Made by a program: the position numbers and the translations under genes | Part shown: one piece after another, positions 44,651-54,485 of the stretch | Layout: each line of letters starts with the position of its first letter | How positions within the stretch are numbered: position 1 is the stretch's first letter | Assembly (NCBI GenBank): GCA_035651455.1 | Contig: DASRFR010000058.1 | Coordinates: 124,001 to 188,000 of the forward strand | Length of the DNA stretch: 64,000 nucleotides | Reading direction: 5' to 3' | From: DASRFR01 sp035651455 | GTDB lineage: Bacteria; Acidobacteriota; Terriglobia; Terriglobales; Acidobacteriaceae | The notes under the pieces: generated by a model | Databases searched by the model: none | Told to the model about the DNA's origin: nothing | Seen by the model: only the letters and a program-made list of their open reading frames with translations

Positions 44651-47545
44651 ATGCAGCCAGTTGGAGTCATCGATACCGCCAAGGCCACTAATCCATTAAA
44701 GGATCTCCACAAATTTGGCCAGTCCGTCTGGCTGGACTACATTCGTCGCAACCTGATCACTACAGGTGATCTGAAGCGCATGATCGAGGAAGACGGCATC
44801 ACCGGCATTACTTCGAATCCATCGATTTTCGAGAAAGCCATCACCGGCAGCACCGACTACACCGACATTCTCACGTCCTTGCAATCAAAAAGCGATCTGG
44901 ATGCGAAGGCCCGCTTTGAGCAACTGGCGATTCGCGATATCCAGGATGCTGCCGACATTCTGCGGCCCATTTATCAGGACACCCAACGGTACGACGGATA
45001 TGTCAGCCTTGAGGTCTCTCCCTATCTCGCCCACGACACACAGGGCACGATCGAAGAGGCCCGTCGCTTATGGAAATCCGTTGCACGCGAAAACGTCATG
45101 ATCAAGGTGCCGGGAACAACCGAAGGAGTTCCTGCCTTTCAACAGTTGATCAGCGAAGGACTCAATATCAATGTCACCCTGCTGTTTGCGCAAGAGGTCT
45201 ACGAAAAGGTCGCGGAAGCTTATATCGCGGGCTTGGAGCGGTTGGACGCCAACGGTGGTGATGTCAGCAAAGTAGCGAGTGTCGCAAGTTTCTTCATCAG
45301 CCGAATCGATACCCTCGTCGATTCTATGGTCGCCGACAAGCTGAAGTCGGAGACAGATGCCACAAAAAAGGAACTGCTCAATAGTGTCGTCGGAAAAGTT
45401 GCGATCGCGAATGGCAAGCTAACCTATCAGGCCTACGAACGCATTTTTAGCGGTCCGCGATGGGACAGGTTGAAAGCCAAAGGCGCTCGCGCTCAGCGCG
45501 TGCTCTGGGCCAGCACCAGCACCAAAAATCCCAAGTATCGCGATGTCATCTATGTCGAAGAGCTGATAGGCCGCGATACCGTCAATACCATGCCGCCCGC
45601 GACCATTGATGGTTTTCGCGACCACGGCCAGCTTCGCAACAGCCTCGTGGAAGACGTGGAAGATGCCAGGCGGATTATGGAGACTCTGCCCAAGCTGAGC
45701 ATTTCTATGAAGGCTGTCACCGATAAGCTCACCGACGACGGGGTACGCCTTTTTTCTGAGGCTTTCGACAAGCTGTTAGAAGGCGTAGAAAAAACCAGCA
45801 AGTGCGAGATAAGGGCTCATGTTAATCGCCAGTCCTACACTCTGCCCCAGCCCCTCGTGACCGCAGTCAAGACCGCTGTCGACGATTGGCGTGCCGGTGG
45901 CAAGGTGCGCCGCCTGTGGCAGCGCGACTCTTCTTTGTGGACGGCAACCGACGAATCCAACTGGCTCGGATGGCTCAATATTACCGACGACCAGATCATG
46001 AACAGCCAGAATCTCCGCAAAGTAGCCGATGACATCAAAGCGCAGGGTTTCAAGCACGTGCTATTGCTGGGAATGGGCGGATCCAGTCTGGCGCCCGAGG
46101 TGCTCACCAAAACTTTCGGCCACATCCAGGGCTTCCCTGAATTACTGGTGCTCGACTCCACCGATCCTGCACAAGTCAAAAGTTTCGAGGAGAAAATCGA
46201 CGTCGCCAATACCCTCTTCATTGTCTCCAGCAAGTCGGGTAGCACGCTCGAGCCGAACATTTTCAAGCAGTATTTTTTCGAGCGTGTGAAGCAAGCCGTG
46301 GGACCCGACAAAGCGGGCAGTCACTTCATCGCCATCACTGATCCTGGTTCGAAGATGCAGCAGGTCGCCGAGCAAGATAAGTTCCGCCACATCTTTCACG
46401 GGCTGCCTAGCATTGGAGGCCGCTACTCCGCGCTTTCCAACTTCGGCATGGTTCCCGGAGCCGTTATGGGCCTGGATGCGCGTAAATTCCTTGACCGTAC
46501 CGATGAAATGGTCCAGGCTTGCGCTTCCTGTGTGCCGGTTGACCAGAATCCTGGCGTCATTCTTGGAATTATTCTCGGCACAGCGGCCAAGAACGGTCGC
46601 GACAAAATCACGATCATTGCCTCGCCTGCCATTTACGATCTCGGCGCGTGGCTCGAGCAGCTGCTTGCGGAATCCACAGGAAAGGATGGGAAGGGCCTGA
46701 TTCCTGTAGATCGCGAGGCGCTCGGCTCTACCGAGGTTTACGGCAACGATCGCGTCTTCGCTTATGTCCGGCTCGAAAGCGCCCCAGATGCAGACCAGGA
46801 TGCCAAAGTGTCAGCTCTGGAAGACGCTGGCCAGGTAGTGATTCGAATTTCGTTGGCCGATACCTACGACCTCGGGCAGGAGTTTTTCCGTTGGGAGATC
46901 GCGACCGCAGTCGCGGGTTCAATCATTGGGATTAATGCGTTCAACCAACCCGATGTCGAAGCGAGTAAAGTGGCAACTCGCAAACTGACCGGCGAATACG
47001 AGAAGACCGGCTCTTTGCCACCGGAAACGCCCATCTTCGAGGAAAAGGGACTCAAGCTTTTTACCGATGACCAAAATGCCGCGGAACTGTCCAAGTCGAG
47101 CGCCAGTAACAAATCACTAGTCGGTTATCTGAGAGCGCATCTCGATCGCTTGCATGCACACGATTACTTTGCGCTGCTCGCATACGTAGAGATGAATGAA
47201 GAGGACGAGCGCGCGCTGCAGGGTATCCGTCACGCTGTGAGGGATGGAAAGCCGGTCGCGACATGCCTGGGATTCGGTCCACGGTTCCTGCATTCAACCG
47301 GCCAGGCCTACAAAGGCGGACCTAACAGCGGCGTGTTTTTACAAATCACCACCGACGATGCTAATGACCTCCCGATTCCCGGCCAGAAGTACACATTCGG
47401 GATTGTCAAAGCTGCACAAGCGCGCGGTGATTTCGAGGTTCTGGCGCAACGAAACCGTCGAGCCCTGCGCGTTCACTTGGGATCTGATCTGCAATCAGGA
47501 CTCGCCACTCTTCAGGCTGCAGTAAAACAGGCGTTGGCCAGCTGA
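44651..47545 (+). CDS. tal-pgi: Bifunctional transaldolase / glucose-6-phosphate isomerase
   Basis: 964 residues from the ATG at 44651, six bases after GGAG. The transaldolase part (about 1-375) has GITSNPSIF at 52-60 and the Schiff-base Lys152 in NVMIKVPGT. The isomerase part (about 390-960) has GMGGSSLAPEV at 474-484 and SKSGSTLEPN at 527-536. One polypeptide thus joins the non-oxidative pentose phosphate pathway to fructose/glucose 6-phosphate exchange. Fusions of this kind are known in several phyla, including Acidobacteriota. Both active-site sets are intact. Confidence 0.96.
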   Translation: MQPVGVIDTAKATNPLKDLHKFGQSVWLDYIRRNLITTGDLKRMIEEDGITGITSNPSIFEKAITGSTDYTDILTSLQSKSDLDAKARFEQLAIRDIQDAADILRPIYQDTQRYDGYVSLEVSPYLAHDTQGTIEEARRLWKSVARENVMIKVPGTTEGVPAFQQLISEGLNINVTLLFAQEVYEKVAEAYIAGLERLDANGGDVSKVASVASFFISRIDTLVDSMVADKLKSETDATKKELLNSVVGKVAIANGKLTYQAYERIFSGPRWDRLKAKGARAQRVLWASTSTKNPKYRDVIYVEELIGRDTVNTMPPATIDGFRDHGQLRNSLVEDVEDARRIMETLPKLSISMKAVTDKLTDDGVRLFSEAFDKLLEGVEKTSKCEIRAHVNRQSYTLPQPLVTAVKTAVDDWRAGGKVRRLWQRDSSLWTATDESNWLGWLNITDDQIMNSQNLRKVADDIKAQGFKHVLLLGMGGSSLAPEVLTKTFGHIQGFPELLVLDSTDPAQVKSFEEKIDVANTLFIVSSKSGSTLEPNIFKQYFFERVKQAVGPDKAGSHFIAITDPGSKMQQVAEQDKFRHIFHGLPSIGGRYSALSNFGMVPGAVMGLDARKFLDRTDEMVQACASCVPVDQNPGVILGIILGTAAKNGRDKITIIASPAIYDLGAWLEQLLAESTGKDGKGLIPVDREALGSTEVYGNDRVFAYVRLESAPDADQDAKVSALEDAGQVVIRISLADTYDLGQEFFRWEIATAVAGSIIGINAFNQPDVEASKVATRKLTGEYEKTGSLPPETPIFEEKGLKLFTDDQNAAELSKSSASNKSLVGYLRAHLDRLHAHDYFALLAYVEMNEEDERALQGIRHAVRDGKPVATCLGFGPRFLHSTGQAYKGGPNSGVFLQITTDDANDLPIPGQKYTFGIVKAAQARGDFEVLAQRNRRALRVHLGSDLQSGLATLQAAVKQALAS

Positions 47546-47714
47546 AGAAGCACATCGCGATAGCGATCACGGCATACCCTTGTAGTGCCGCCGTATAGGG
47601 TTGCGCAAGATCCGTTGTTCCTCAGGCTTTAGGGTAGAAATCTATCCAGGTCACGTTTCGCTATTACGTTGTGAATCGTAGAAACCAGGAGCTACAGAGA
47701 GCAAGGAGCGCACG

Positions 47715-48707
47715 ATGCAATTGGGAATGGTCGGTTTAGGCAGGATGGGCGCAAATATGACGCGCCGCCTGATGCGCGCTAATCACCAACTTGTAGTCTC
47801 GGACTTGAGTGCCGAGGCAGTGAAAGCCCTTGTCGGAGAAGGAGCAACCGGCTCAAGTTCCATCGCCGATCTCGTCGCCAAGCTGAAGGCGCCGCGAGCC
47901 GTCTGGATCATGGTGCCTGCCGGCAATGCCACGGAGCAGACCGTTGAAAATCTGTTGCAGAAGCTCGAAGCGGGCGACACCATCATCGACGGCGGCAATT
48001 CCTACTTCAAAGATGACGTCCGCCGCGCACAATATTGCAAAGCCAAAGGCGTGCACTACGTTGATGTCGGTACGAGTGGCGGCGTCTGGGGTTTGGAGCG
48101 CGGTTACTGCATGATGATCGGGGGACCCAAAGAAGCGGTGCAATACCTGGACCCGATTTTTAAGTCGCTCGCACCGGGCCGGGGCGACATACCTCGTACG
48201 CCGGGTCGGGAGAAGCTGGGCGGTACAGCTGAAGAGGGCTACATTCACTGCGGTCCCTCCGGGTCTGGGCACTTCGTGAAGATGGTGCACAATGGCATTG
48301 AGTACGGCATCATGCAGGCTTACGCGGAAGGCTTTGACATCTTCAGAAACGCCACCAGCAAGGAGATTCCTGCGGAACTCCGTTACGACCTTAACCTGCC
48401 CGACATCGCTGAAGTCTGGCGCCGTGGTAGTGTAATCAGTTCGTGGCTTCTGGACCTCACCGCGATGGCTTTAGCTGAAAATCCCACGCTTTCTGAGTAC
48501 ACCGGCTTCGTGCAAGATTCCGGCGAGGGTCGTTGGACGATCCAGGCGGCCATCGATGAGGCAGTCCCGGTTGAAGTGCTCTCTGCGGCTTTGTACGCCC
48601 GCTTTCGCTCCCGGCAAGAACATACCTTCGCGGAGAAGATGCTCTCTGCCATGCGCCAGAAATTCGGTGGTCACGTGGAGCCTGCAATCGTGGCTAAGAC
48701 CGCCTGA
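47715..48707 (+). CDS. gnd: 6-phosphogluconate dehydrogenase, short NAD-type
   Basis: 330 residues, so it belongs to the short (YqeC/GndA-like) class rather than the about 470-residue form. N-terminal Rossmann motif MVGLGRMGANM; DGGNSYFKDD; the substrate segment GPSGSGHFVKMVHNGIEYG; and VDVGTSGGVWGLERGYCMMIGG, all typical of the short class, which usually prefers NAD. It oxidatively decarboxylates 6-phosphogluconate to ribulose 5-phosphate. It precedes zwf by 38 bp. Confidence 0.95.
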   Translation: MQLGMVGLGRMGANMTRRLMRANHQLVVSDLSAEAVKALVGEGATGSSSIADLVAKLKAPRAVWIMVPAGNATEQTVENLLQKLEAGDTIIDGGNSYFKDDVRRAQYCKAKGVHYVDVGTSGGVWGLERGYCMMIGGPKEAVQYLDPIFKSLAPGRGDIPRTPGREKLGGTAEEGYIHCGPSGSGHFVKMVHNGIEYGIMQAYAEGFDIFRNATSKEIPAELRYDLNLPDIAEVWRRGSVISSWLLDLTAMALAENPTLSEYTGFVQDSGEGRWTIQAAIDEAVPVEVLSAALYARFRSRQEHTFAEKMLSAMRQKFGGHVEPAIVAKTA

Positions 48708-48745
48708 CCATCCGTCGTTCAGCCATTCGCTTCAGGGAGAACGCG

Positions 48746-50287
48746 ATGCTCGATACCGCTGTAATGCCGACCGCATCCTCGCCGCGTATTGGACGCCCCG
48801 GCGATCCCTGCGTGATGGTGATCTTCGGCGCGGCAGGGGACCTCACCCGCCGCAAGTTGATTCCCGCGCTCTACAATCTGGCTCGCTTGCAGCTACTTTC
48901 GCAGGAGTTCGCGGTCGTCGGCCTGGCCCGCAGCCAAATGTCCACGGACGAATTCCGGCAGAAGATGTCCGACGACATGAAACAGTTCGCCAGTGAAACG
49001 GTCGATCCCGAATTATGGGAATGGTTCGTACGGCGCATGTATTACGTGTCCGCTGATTTCAATGATAAGAATGCTTATCAGCAACTGAAGGACACGTTGC
49101 AGAAGGTTGATAAAGACCACGGGACGCACGGCAACTACTTTTTCTACCTCGCAACGGCTCCCGACTACTTTGGCGGTATCGTGGAAAGTCTGGCGGAAGT
49201 AGGCCTGATCGCGGAGGACAATCAGCACTGGCGCCGCGTCATCATCGAGAAGCCATTTGGCCGGGATCTAGAAACCGCGAAGGCGCTCAATCACCAATTG
49301 CTCAAGGTTGCGGCGGAACATCAGATCTACCGCATCGATCACTACCTGGGAAAAGAGACCGTCCAGAACATTTTGGCCTTTCGTTTTGCCAACGGGATCT
49401 TTGAACCCATATGGAATCGACGGTATATCGATCACGTGCAGATCTCCGTTGCCGAAACAGTAGGCGTGGAAAAGCGTGGCGGGTATTACGATCAAGCTGG
49501 TGCATTGCGTGACATGGTGCCGAACCACATCATGCAACTGATCAGTCTGACGGCCATGGAACCTCCGATTTCATTTGAGGCAAACGCGGTTCGCGATGAG
49601 CAAGCCAAAATCCTGCACGCCATTCAGCCTCTGAGTGCCGAAGAGGTTTTGCGCAAGACCGTACGCGGACAATACGGCGAAGGCGCCATGGAAGGGCAGC
49701 GCGTGCCGGCGTACCGCTCCGAAGATGGTGTGCCGCCCGACTCTCGAACCGAAACGTTCGTCGCGATGAAGTTGCAGATCGATAACTGGCGCTGGGCCGA
49801 TGTCCCGTTCTATCTGCGAACGGGTAAACGGCTGCCTGCCCGGAACACCCATATTGTCATCCAATTCCGCAGAGCGCCGTTCGTTCTGTTCCGGGACACA
49901 CCAGTCGAAAACTTGATGCCGAACCAGTTAGTCCTGCACATCCAGCCGGAAGAGGGCATATCGTTGAGGTTCGCCGCGAAAGTGCCCGGTCCCATCATGC
50001 GTTTGGGCGGCGTCGACATGAATTTCGAGTATGCAGACTATTTTGGCCAGCAACCCAGCACGGGATACGAGCGTTTGCTGCATGATTGCATGATTGGCGA
50101 TCCCACGCTCTTCCAGCGTGCCGATATGGTGGAAGCCGGTTGGACCGTAGTCAGTCCGCTGCTGGATGTCTGGAAGGCGCTCCCCCCGCGTAATTTCCCT
50201 AACTACGCTTCCGGAACATGGGGTCCCAAGGAGGCGGACGAACTGCTCGAGCGCGATGGCCGACGCTGGAGGAATTTCGAGAAATGA
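48746..50287 (+). CDS. zwf: Glucose-6-phosphate 1-dehydrogenase
   Basis: 513 residues. The dinucleotide motif FGAAGDLTRRKL lies at 27-38 and the catalytic/substrate motif RIDHYLGKE at 196-204, with the active His in that segment. It makes 6-phosphogluconolactone and NAD(P)H. Its stop overlaps the glk start (ATGA), and pgl follows 20 bp after glk, so glucokinase, this enzyme and the lactonase would be made together. The ATG at 48746 is chosen; FGAAGD begins 26 residues in, normal for the family. Confidence 0.97.
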   Translation: MLDTAVMPTASSPRIGRPGDPCVMVIFGAAGDLTRRKLIPALYNLARLQLLSQEFAVVGLARSQMSTDEFRQKMSDDMKQFASETVDPELWEWFVRRMYYVSADFNDKNAYQQLKDTLQKVDKDHGTHGNYFFYLATAPDYFGGIVESLAEVGLIAEDNQHWRRVIIEKPFGRDLETAKALNHQLLKVAAEHQIYRIDHYLGKETVQNILAFRFANGIFEPIWNRRYIDHVQISVAETVGVEKRGGYYDQAGALRDMVPNHIMQLISLTAMEPPISFEANAVRDEQAKILHAIQPLSAEEVLRKTVRGQYGEGAMEGQRVPAYRSEDGVPPDSRTETFVAMKLQIDNWRWADVPFYLRTGKRLPARNTHIVIQFRRAPFVLFRDTPVENLMPNQLVLHIQPEEGISLRFAAKVPGPIMRLGGVDMNFEYADYFGQQPSTGYERLLHDCMIGDPTLFQRADMVEAGWTVVSPLLDVWKALPPRNFPNYASGTWGPKEADELLERDGRRWRNFEK

Positions 50288-51264
50288 TTCTTGCCGGCGA
50301 TATAGGCGGCACCAATGCGCGGCTCGCTTATTTTCAAATGCAGAACGGGAGTCCGAAGATGCTTTCGGAATCCGTGTTCCCCAGCCGCGAGCATCGCGGC
50401 TTGGACGAAATTGTCGTCAAGTTTGTCGAACTGCAGGGCATTCAGCCGGATGCCGCCTGCTTCGGCGTGGCCGGGCCGGTCCGCAACGGTAGAGTGGAGA
50501 CATCCAACCTGCCGTGGATCATTGAAGCTGACAGATTATCCGCTGAACTAAAGATTCGCTCTACTTTTCTCATCAACGACCTCGAAGCCAATGCCTGGGG
50601 GATTAGCGCTCTCTCCGAGAGTGACATGGTGAGCTTGAATCAGGTGAAAGGTATACCGGTCGGTAACAAGGCCGTGATTGCCGCGGGAACGGGGTTGGGC
50701 CAGGCTGGCATGTACTGGGACGGCACAAAGCATCACGTGTTTGCTTGCGAAGGCGGCCACAGTGATTTCGCTCCCCGCAACGAAGTGGAAATTGATCTGT
50801 TCCGTTATCTGAACAAACACTTTGGCCATGTCAGCTACGAACGCATTATTTCGGGTCCTGGGCTGGTCAATGTCTATCGTTTTCTGCGCGACACGCGCCA
50901 TGAAGACGAGCCGGAGTGGCTCACGCAGGAAATGGCTCATGGCGACGCGGCAGCTGCAATCTCGCACGCGGCGCTCAACGGCAAGTTTGCTGTCGCCGAG
51001 CAGGCATTAGACCTCTGGGTCTCAATCTATGGCGCGGAGGCGGGTAACCTCGCCTTGAAAATTCTCGCGACGGGCGGCGTTTTCCTCGGTGGCGGTATCG
51101 CTCCCAAAATCCTCCCCAAGCTTTCCGGACCGCTCTTCATGCAAGCCTTTGTAAGCAAGGGGCGCATGCAGCCGCTGCTTGAGTCAATTCCCGTGAAAGT
51201 CGTCACAAATGACCGAGCTGCTTTGCTTGGAGCTGCTCTTTGCGCAGCCGTTAAGGCGCGGTAA
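50284..51264 (+). CDS. glk: Glucokinase
   Basis: 326 residues from the ATG at 50284, which overlaps the zwf stop by four bases, a translational-coupling arrangement. N-terminal phosphate loop GDIGGTNARLA at 5-15; LINDLEANAWG with the catalytic Asp; AAGTGLGQAG; and the CEGGHSDFAPRN segment of the bacterial Glk (E. coli-type) family rather than the ROK family. It phosphorylates glucose with ATP, feeding the next enzymes encoded in the same block. Confidence 0.95.
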   Translation: MILAGDIGGTNARLAYFQMQNGSPKMLSESVFPSREHRGLDEIVVKFVELQGIQPDAACFGVAGPVRNGRVETSNLPWIIEADRLSAELKIRSTFLINDLEANAWGISALSESDMVSLNQVKGIPVGNKAVIAAGTGLGQAGMYWDGTKHHVFACEGGHSDFAPRNEVEIDLFRYLNKHFGHVSYERIISGPGLVNVYRFLRDTRHEDEPEWLTQEMAHGDAAAAISHAALNGKFAVAEQALDLWVSIYGAEAGNLALKILATGGVFLGGGIAPKILPKLSGPLFMQAFVSKGRMQPLLESIPVKVVTNDRAALLGAALCAAVKAR

Positions 51265-51283
51265 AAATTCAGGAGTTTTGAAC

Positions 51284-52054
51284 GTGAGTGCCTCGCAAGA
51301 AATCCACGTCTTTCCCACCCTTGAGCAACTGTTTCAATCCGCAGCCGACGAGTTCGTGAAGCAGGTAAAAGACGCAGTGCGAAAGAACGGGCGCTTCACA
51401 GTTGCGCTGTCCGGGGGATCCACGCCAAAAGGCCTCTTTGCGTTGCTCGCTTCCGAGTACAAAGACTTGCTTCCCTGGGACAAGATGTATTTCTTTTGGG
51501 GCGACGAGCGCCACGTGCCCCCAGATCATCCTGAAAGCAATTACCGGATGGCTGACGAAGCCATGCTTTCCAAGCTGCCTCACCTTGCTAAGAACATTTT
51601 TCGTGTTCCCGCGGAGAAACTTGATGCTGCTGCCGCGGCCCGGGAATACGAACAAACCTTGCGGCAATTCTTCCGTCTCCAGGCGGATGAACTTCCCAAC
51701 TTTAATCTGATCATGCTCGGCATGGGTCCGGATGGCCACACAGCTTCCCTCTTTCCTTATAGTGCGGCACTGCAAGAAAAACACAGGCTGGTTACAGAAA
51801 ACTGGGTGGAAAAGTTTGACACTTTTCGCATCACGGCGACCGTGCCGGTTTTGAATAACGCGGACGAGATCATGTTTCTGATTAGCGGCGCTGATAAGGC
51901 GATGGCTCTACGCGAGGTGTTGGAAGGAAGCGGGACCGAACAACAATACCCCGCAAAACTGGTTCAGCCCACGCATGGAACAGTATTGTGGTTTATCGAG
52001 CAGTCCGCAGCCGGCGAACTCAGTAATGCAGCCTCCAAGGTCAAACGTAACTGA
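51284..52054 (+). CDS. pgl: 6-phosphogluconolactonase
   Basis: 256 residues from the GTG at 51284 with AGGAG eight bases upstream; an earlier in-frame start at 51209 would overlap glk and lacks a site. Family motifs: ALSGGSTPKGLFALL, FWGDERHVPPDHPESNY, and LGMGPDGHTASLFP. It hydrolyses the lactone made by Zwf. The 3' end overlaps the converging membrane-protein gene by 14 bp. Confidence 0.95.
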   Translation: MSASQEIHVFPTLEQLFQSAADEFVKQVKDAVRKNGRFTVALSGGSTPKGLFALLASEYKDLLPWDKMYFFWGDERHVPPDHPESNYRMADEAMLSKLPHLAKNIFRVPAEKLDAAAAAREYEQTLRQFFRLQADELPNFNLIMLGMGPDGHTASLFPYSAALQEKHRLVTENWVEKFDTFRITATVPVLNNADEIMFLISGADKAMALREVLEGSGTEQQYPAKLVQPTHGTVLWFIEQSAAGELSNAASKVKRN

Positions 52055-52502
52055 CATCCAGCAGAATATTCCGGCCGCCTTCGTCTTTGCAGGCGATAGC
52101 CACTTTCTTGCCGACCGGCAAAGCGTTGCGCACGTCGCCTTCGAGCACAAGCATGCGCGAAGCCGATTCCCCATCGGATAAGGTCACAATCGATTTATTC
52201 GGCTGACCCACCGCCGACTCAAAAAAACTGACGTTTTCCACCCTGCCTTGCTCCACTCTACTTGAGCCTGTCGCCCGCACCGCAACGGGCACGGTTCTAC
52301 CGGACGTTCCGGCTCCTTTGCCGGTGCCCTTCTTGACTTGCTTCAATTCGAACAGTGCAGTGGCTGCGAAAATGCCCGATATCGTCAGGCAGATCAGTGA
52401 AAGGAAAAGACCGTCAACCGTCAAAATCAATCCCTGCATAACTATAAGCACGATGCCAAGAAGCGGAATCAGACTTAGCAGGGCATAAATGATCAGAAGC
52501 AT
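52041..52502 (-). CDS. Small membrane protein, unknown function
   Basis: 153 residues from the ATG at 52502; an upstream start at 52550 would add 16 residues before the first hydrophobic segment. Two membrane segments in the first about 60 residues (LLIIYALLSLIPLLGIVLIV and LFLSLICLTISGIFAATAL), then a soluble beta-rich domain of about 85 residues with a basic linker (KKGTGKGAGTSGR). No family recognised. It converges on pgl. Confidence 0.7.
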   Translation of the reverse strand: MLLIIYALLSLIPLLGIVLIVMQGLILTVDGLFLSLICLTISGIFAATALFELKQVKKGTGKGAGTSGRTVPVAVRATGSSRVEQGRVENVSFFESAVGQPNKSIVTLSDGESASRMLVLEGDVRNALPVGKKVAIACKDEGGRNILLDVSYV

Positions 52503-52635
52503 CTGGGTACCTGAGAAATTGAAGTGCCACAGGTAAGGAGCCGTACACAACGGCTATCCTGCAGTCGGCATTAGCTTAGCAAATCCATGCCGCGCAGTGT
52601 AGGCACGTCAGAGGTGCAAGACACGGTTCCTCGCA

Positions 52636-53034
52636 CTAGCCTCGCCAGTTGGCGATCTCTTTCAAACCGTCTCCGCGAGTGTGCTCGAAGAGGCGTACCC
52701 GGTGCCGGGAGTGCTCGAATTCGTGAATGTCAGCCCAAACTTCCGCTTGCCAGGAAATCTGATGAACGGCTGACTCTCCACAGGTGGCGCAACGAGTATG
52801 CAGGTTGATAGGCGGCTTTTCCCGCAATACGGATTCGGGCAATTCGACGAAAATGCAACGTACTTCCTGAATTTCTTCATTTTCGTCGATGATGTGCTCG
52901 TAGCGTAGCAGGTAGCCGAAGGTGAGTTTTCGTGCTTCCCGTTCTGCTTCCTCGCGGGTGTGGAAAGGGCCATATTCCGCCCGCAGTTGCTCGGTGGAGT
53001 CGCAGGCCATCCAGAAGATCTCTTTGTAAGCCAT
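52636..53034 (-). CDS. Hypothetical cytoplasmic protein with CxxC
   Basis: 132 residues from the ATG at 53034 (GGTAGGT just upstream); in-frame codons further up to 53100 are unlikely to be used. Begins MAYKEIFWMACDSTEQLR; a CATC pair in TRCATCGESAVHQ is the only motif. Charged and free of membrane segments. No family recognised; it may bind a metal. It stands alone on the minus strand. Confidence 0.6.
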   Translation of the reverse strand: MAYKEIFWMACDSTEQLRAEYGPFHTREEAEREARKLTFGYLLRYEHIIDENEEIQEVRCIFVELPESVLREKPPINLHTRCATCGESAVHQISWQAEVWADIHEFEHSRHRVRLFEHTRGDGLKEIANWRG

Positions 53035-53233
53035 ACCTACCCTCAACAGACCTGGTCCTGACAGTCGGCCGAGCCTGATTCTGCCTCTCCAAAATTGCAA
53101 TTCGCGTACCGCCTCGCAACCCGCAAACAGGCACCTCCTCGAGGGCTCGCTGCGCCCTCATAAAACCCCGAAGTAGCTTATGAATACAATGACTTCCAGA
53201 GTTCTACCTGCTCTGCAACTTGAGGTGATGGCT

Positions 53234-53677
53234 TCAGCAGGTGCGAGAAACGCGAAAGGGGATAACGGTCGACTGTGCAGTGTGTTGCAGTTTGCGGGCA
53301 GGAGTGAGGCATCGTTCCAGAGCTGCTGTGAGATAAAGGTGGCGTACAGGCTTCACCAGATACGCCTCAGCGCCTAAAGCAAGCGCCCGGTGTGCATACC
53401 ACGGATCTGCCTGCCCCGAACACATAATCACCTTCTGTTCGGGGCGAATCATCCGGATTCGCTCGAGCGTTGCCAGTCCGTCCAACTCCGGCATATCGAT
53501 ATCAAGCAACACTATCTCGGGTGTGAAGCCTTGCAGCAATAACTCCAGCGCTTCCATGCCATCATTGGCGGTCTTGACCGTGTAAGAATTCAATTCCAAC
53601 AAGGTCTGGAAGTATTTGCGGATCTCCGGAGAGTCATCGACTACTAGAACCGCGCCTTTGTGTCGCATGAAAGCCAT
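53234..53677 (-). CDS. Single-domain response regulator (CheY-like)
   Basis: 147 residues, a receiver domain only: acidic pair Asp14/Asp15 (VLVVDDSPEIR), phosphoacceptor Asp59 (IVLLDIDMPELDG) and Lys109 (AYLVKP). A tail of about 30 residues after the domain has no known fold. Without an output domain it acts by protein contact or as a phosphate relay. No kinase gene is adjacent; the nearest, at 55714, has its own OmpR-type partner. Confidence 0.93.
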   Translation of the reverse strand: MAFMRHKGAVLVVDDSPEIRKYFQTLLELNSYTVKTANDGMEALELLLQGFTPEIVLLDIDMPELDGLATLERIRMIRPEQKVIMCSGQADPWYAHRALALGAEAYLVKPVRHLYLTAALERCLTPARKLQHTAQSTVIPFRVSRTC

Positions 53678-54251
53678 GATGAAGTGATTGGCTCAGCTGT
53701 AGCTGTTATCGCTACCGCCCGGCGGCGATGTTTTTCAGCAAATGAGCATTAGGGGAACCGACTGCAGCAATAGAACGTCGGACGCCGCGCACTGGCTGGT
53801 TCAATGGATTTCTGACTTCCCACCTGTGCGCCCGTGATGGTTTACCAAACAGTGACAACTAGGTCAATCGAATTCAGCGGAGAGTAATCCTATGACTCTC
53901 AATAGGATGCACATTGTACACAGCCCCATGCACCACATTTGCTGCAGATTCGGCCAGGCACCGGTCGCAGAAAATCCGAAAGCCTACCTGTTGCGGTTCA
54001 CAACAGCTCAACTAGGAATTAGTTCGGCCCCGACCTGTTTACGAGCTGTGCAAAACCGGGCAGAAATCTGGCACACCGCAACATGCTTTTCGACAATTGC
54101 ACAAGCAATAAGATCCCCAGCACAACCAAGCAGGTTTGTACGCAGTGCGCTTCTCCTTCACTGATGATAGGGAACGATCAGCTGCTAGCAAGCGATCCCC
54201 CATACGGCCGCAGATGCTCGTAAGTGTTTACTGGGCCTTACCTAATCACGG
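53678..54251. other. Gap of 574 bp with nothing recognised
   Basis: Lies upstream of the lone receiver gene and downstream of the first HTH pair. A 90-codon open frame at 53892-54164 on the plus strand has an unusual composition (many His, Cys and Arg) and no similarity that I recognise. No hairpins or repeats of note were found. It should contain the promoter of the receiver gene. Confidence 0.5.
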
Positions 54252-54485
54252 TTACTGATCTGAGCGAAACTCTTGTGTCCAGCGCGAACCACCATGGCTC
54301 GCCACATAAATTGCCAACTCCAACCGGCTCCAGACTCCCAACTTGTCAAATGTAGTGCGCAGATAATTCTTGACGACCTGTTCCGTGGTGCCAACGAGTT
54401 TGGCAATTTCCCGGTTCGTGAGCCCTTCCCAGACCAGCGTGGCTACTTGCATCTCCTTGTTGGTCAGCTGATAACGTGGTTGCAT
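54252..54485 (-). CDS. HTH-only LuxR-type protein, second member of pair 1
   Basis: 77 residues from the ATG at 54485 (AAGGAG upstream). It is nearly all LuxR/FixJ-type HTH: LTNKEMQVATLVWEGLTNRE, IAKLVGTTEQVVKNYLR, FDKLGVWSRLELAIYV. No receiver or ligand domain. It overlaps the end of the preceding HTH gene by 22 bp in another frame. Its closest relative in the window is the second member of pair 2 (62095-62349), sharing GTTE-VVKNYLR, DKLG-W-R-ELA. Probably a DNA-binding partner of the first member. Confidence 0.85.
   Translation of the reverse strand: MQPRYQLTNKEMQVATLVWEGLTNREIAKLVGTTEQVVKNYLRTTFDKLGVWSRLELAIYVASHGGSRWTQEFRSDQ

Noticed and set aside
53892..54164. 90-codon open frame on the plus strand
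   Set aside because: Odd composition rich in His, Cys and Arg, and no recognisable similarity.
54464..54485. Programmed frameshift fusing the two HTH proteins of pair 1
   Set aside because: The frame relation would allow a -1 shift, and the second frame is open across the whole first gene, but no slippery heptamer is seen and the second gene has its own ATG and ribosome binding site, so separate initiation is simpler.
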